DNA of 8,063 nucleotides from Thioalkalivibrio sp. (GTDB taxonomy: Bacteria > Pseudomonadota > Gammaproteobacteria > Ectothiorhodospirales > Ectothiorhodospiraceae): positions 1 to 8,063 of the forward strand of contig SKNJ01000072.1 in assembly GCA_007120575.1 (NCBI GenBank), read 5' to 3'. Below, in pieces: positions 5,671-8,063 of the stretch (position 1 is its first letter; each line of letters begins with the position of its first letter). The notes below the pieces were generated by a model. It was not told where the DNA came from. It saw only the letters and a list, made by a program, of their open reading frames with translations, and did no database searches. A program made the translations under genes and the position numbers.

Positions 5671-8063
5671 ATGGAACCCAGCGCACTGAATTGGGTCCGC
5701 GACGAACTCGACAAGCTGTTTGTCGGGGTACAGGACGCGCTGCGCCGTTACTCCGACGACCCGTCCTGTCAGGAGTGTCTGGAGGAGGCCCGTGCCCGGG
5801 TTGCCCAGATCCGCGGCACGCTGGTCATGGTTCAGGTGCGTGGGGCGGTACTGATCTGCGACGAGATGTTGCAGGCCCTGGACCTCCTCGCCTCCGAGGG
5901 CGATGCGAATCCCGGGGTCAGCGAGGCCTTGCTGCGGGCCGCATTGCAGCTTCCCGACTATCTTGAGCATGGGGATGATGCCGAGCTTGCCTCGCCGATG
6001 CTGCTGGTTCCGTTGTTGAACGAACTGCGCGCGGCGCGGGGCGCGACCCTGCAGATGGATGTCGCTACGCTGATGCCCGAGCTGCGCGAGGTCGACGATG
6101 GCGCGGTCGGGTCCGGCGCCGAGGGCCTGTCGCCCCCCGAGCGTCTGGAGGCCCTGCAGCGGGCCCGCCGGGGTTTCCAGCGGGACCTGCTCGAGCTTCT
6201 GCGCGGGGATGATCCGCAGGCGCCGGCGGCGCGTCTGCGGGCCGTCAGCCGGGAGGTCGAGACCGTGGTGCCGGCTGGCGACATGCGGCGCCTGTTCTGG
6301 GTGGCGGGTGCCCTGTTCGAGAGCCTGACCGAGGGCGCGCTGGAGCCGAGTGACGACATCCGCCGCCTCGCCGGCCGACTGGATCGCGAACTGGGACGCT
6401 ACCTCGCTGCGCTGACGCGGCATGTGGAAGATGGCACCGCGACCGGCGAGCCGGAACACGACAGTCCGGGCGACCTGATCAAGACCTTGCTGTTCCATCT
6501 CGCTCGGGTGGAAGCCGGGGGCGAACAGACCCGGGCCGTGCGCGAGGTCTTCGGGTTGGACGACTTCCAGGCCGGGGACGAGGGTGGCGGGGTTGGTCGA
6601 GCGGTCTACGAGACCCTGCGCCAGGCACTGGAAGACGATCTCGCGGAGGTGCGCGAGCGTCTGGACGTGCTGATGCGCGCCGCGAGCCGCGACGACACTG
6701 ACCTGGGCGCCTTGCGCGAACAGGTCGAACGCATTGGGTCGACCCTGAGTCTGCTGGGACTCGAGGAAGGACAACGGCACACCGACGCCCTGGCGGAGTG
6801 CCTGCTCCCCGATCGCGGTGGCAAGGATCAGGACCAGTGTGACATGGAGCTGGCCCAGCACCTGCTCGCGCTGGAGTCGCTGCTGGAGTCGGGGTTGCGC
6901 CGGCAGACGACGAGCAGCCCGCAGGCCGATTTCGATGGCGCGCTGGCCGCGGCTGTCTACAAGGAATCGCTGGTGGATGTGCGGCGGGTGCGCGACACGC
7001 TGCTGGAGTTCCTGGCGGACGATGCGGCCAGCGGGACCCTGGACGAGGCCCGCGCGACCCTGGCGCGTGTGGAGGGCGCGATGGCCATGGGCGGATTCGA
7101 GGCCCTGCGCGCGCTGCTCAATCCCCTGCTGCGCTATCTCGAGACACGTTCCGGCCAGACCGCCTCGACCCTGGCGGAAGGCGAGATCGAGGCGCTCGCC
7201 GAGGTTCTCAGCAGTATCGAGGTGGCGCTGGAATCCTCCGGCCAGCCGTGGCGCGAGCTGGGTACCGTGCACGAGCGCGGGGTCGCCGCGCTCCAGCGGC
7301 TGGGAACGATTTCCGGGGGGGGCGAGGCTGTACCGGTCACGTCCGTGGACCGCGATGTCTCCGAGCCGGCCGGCGCCGCATCCGGGGCCGCCACGCCGGA
7401 TCTGCCGGTCTCCGGCGAGGATCCTGGCGCGGCGGAAGAGCCACTCGCGCACGACGAATCCGGCGAGCCCGAGGAGGCTGGCCCGCCGAGTTCGCCGGAA
7501 CCGGCCCCGGCACCCGCCGCGCATCGGGGCGAGAGTCTGCGCTTCGATGATGCCGTGCTCGCCGAGCAGGTCCGTGGCCCCGACGTGGATCCGGAGATCC
7601 TGGAGATCTTTCTGGAGGAGGCCGACGAAGAGATCCAGAGTCTGGGCGAGCAGTTCCCGCGCTGGCAGCAGAATCCCGCGGATCCGGACTCGCTGGCCGT
7701 GATTCGGCGTTCCTTCCACACCCTGAAGGGCTCCGGGCGCCTCGCCGGTGCCCTGCGCTTGGGGGAGTTTGCCTGGGCGGTAGAGTCGTTCCTGAACCGT
7801 TTGCTGGATTCCGGCAGCGAGGCCGATCACGCGACCACCCAGGTCGTGGACGACGCGATCCGCGTCCTGCCCGGCCTGGTGGAGGAGGTGCGCAATGATA
7901 CCGGGCCGGATACCCCGGTCCTGGATATCGCACTGCGCCTGCGCGCCCTGGTCGAGGGCGGACCCGCGGAACCGGAGTATGCGGAGTCCGAGGCGGTGGT
8001 GGAGCCACCCCCCGGGGCCACCGAAGAGCTGGAGGGCATCGCCCGCAGCCTGGATGCCATGGA
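5671..8063 (+). CDS. chpA: ChpA hybrid chemotaxis histidine kinase, N-terminal part (runs off right edge)
   Basis: ChpA is the CheA-type kinase of the system; Pseudomonas ChpA is about 2,470 residues with several Hpt-type domains, a kinase core, a CheW-like domain and a C-terminal receiver. The frame from ATG 5671 is open to the edge: 797 complete codons, so about two thirds of the protein is probably outside. Residues 1 to about 555 form a helical region resembling the FimL-like N-terminus of ChpA (ALNWVRDELDKL at the start) with no clear phosphoacceptor. A Pro/Ala/Glu linker spans about 559-625. A canonical Hpt domain follows from about 636, beginning PEILEIFLEEADEEIQ, with phosphoacceptor His683 in FHTLKGSGR. 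The sequence then enters another acidic linker at about 770. I count only five lysines in 797 residues. It begins 15 bp after the pilJ stop with a weak ribosome binding site, so is likely cotranscribed with and dependent on pilJ. No pilK lies between them. Confidence 0.93.
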   Translation, partial: MEPSALNWVRDELDKLFVGVQDALRRYSDDPSCQECLEEARARVAQIRGTLVMVQVRGAVLICDEMLQALDLLASEGDANPGVSEALLRAALQLPDYLEHGDDAELASPMLLVPLLNELRAARGATLQMDVATLMPELREVDDGAVGSGAEGLSPPERLEALQRARRGFQRDLLELLRGDDPQAPAARLRAVSREVETVVPAGDMRRLFWVAGALFESLTEGALEPSDDIRRLAGRLDRELGRYLAALTRHVEDGTATGEPEHDSPGDLIKTLLFHLARVEAGGEQTRAVREVFGLDDFQAGDEGGGVGRAVYETLRQALEDDLAEVRERLDVLMRAASRDDTDLGALREQVERIGSTLSLLGLEEGQRHTDALAECLLPDRGGKDQDQCDMELAQHLLALESLLESGLRRQTTSSPQADFDGALAAAVYKESLVDVRRVRDTLLEFLADDAASGTLDEARATLARVEGAMAMGGFEALRALLNPLLRYLETRSGQTASTLAEGEIEALAEVLSSIEVALESSGQPWRELGTVHERGVAALQRLGTISGGGEAVPVTSVDRDVSEPAGAASGAATPDLPVSGEDPGAAEEPLAHDESGEPEEAGPPSSPEPAPAPAAHRGESLRFDDAVLAEQVRGPDVDPEILEIFLEEADEEIQSLGEQFPRWQQNPADPDSLAVIRRSFHTLKGSGRLAGALRLGEFAWAVESFLNRLLDSGSEADHATTQVVDDAIRVLPGLVEEVRNDTGPDTPVLDIALRLRALVEGGPAEPEYAESEAVVEPPPGATEELEGIARSLDAM

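Noticed and set aside
7314..7322. Run of eight G at the end of the ChpA helical region, a possible frameshift or slippage site
   Set aside because: The frame is the same before and after it and leads directly into the Hpt motif, so no frameshift is present.
6818..7702. 294-codon plus-strand open frame inside chpA
   Set aside because: It is an out-of-frame reading of chpA, Arg/Trp/Ser-rich. The chpA frame is continuous from 5671 to the edge and contains the Hpt motif.
3514..7830. Continuous 1438-codon antisense open frame on the minus strand across pilJ and chpA
   Set aside because: It lies opposite two clear genes with strong domain motifs. Its translation is a monotonous Gly/Arg/Gln/His/Leu mixture without a recognisable domain, as expected when the complementary strand of GC-rich, third-position-GC codons happens to lack stops.
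1..8063. CRISPR arrays, tRNA or rRNA genes, insertion sequences, phage or plasmid modules
   Set aside because: No regularly spaced repeats, no tRNA cloverleaf or rRNA signature and no transposase or integrase motifs were seen. Coding sequence fills nearly all the window.

Overview
The window is a high-GC, tightly packed chromosomal segment, most likely from a gammaproteobacterium. Two things suggest this: a glutathione synthetase gene (gshB) divergent from a type IV pilus chemosensory cluster, the gshB / pilG-pilH-pilI-pilJ-chpA order known from Pseudomonas and relatives; and arginine- and acid-rich, lysine-poor proteins. An Ectothiorhodospiraceae-like (Thioalkalivibrio-type) host would fit the composition, but that is inference from style and gene order only.

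Layout. Positions 1-896 (minus strand) hold the first 298 codons of apbE, an FAD:protein FMN transferase lipoprotein whose C-terminus runs off the left edge. A 142-bp gap follows, containing a striking 71-bp nested inverted repeat (923-993). Positions 1039-1986 (minus) are a complete gshB. A 126-bp divergent intergenic region (1987-2112) must hold the promoters for gshB and the pil operon. On the plus strand come pilG (2113-2529), pilH (2577-2939), pilI (2939-3517, overlapping the pilH stop by one base), pilJ (3556-5655) and the first 797 codons of chpA (5671 to the right edge).

How the genes work together. PilJ is the membrane chemoreceptor, PilI the CheW-type adaptor, ChpA the multi-domain CheA-type histidine kinase with Hpt phosphotransfer domains, and PilG and PilH the two CheY-type response regulators. 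In Pseudomonas this pathway controls twitching motility through the pilus extension and retraction motors, and also cAMP levels. gshB makes glutathione and apbE flavinylates exported proteins; both share the flank but have no obvious link to pilus signalling.

The system itself is well known. The points worth a second look are the nested inverted repeat in front of apbE, the hairpin at the pilI-pilJ junction, a 15-nt near-repeat in the pilG and pilJ leaders, the absence of a pilK methyltransferase gene between pilJ and chpA, and the long N-terminal part of ChpA that lacks a recognisable phosphoacceptor before His683.
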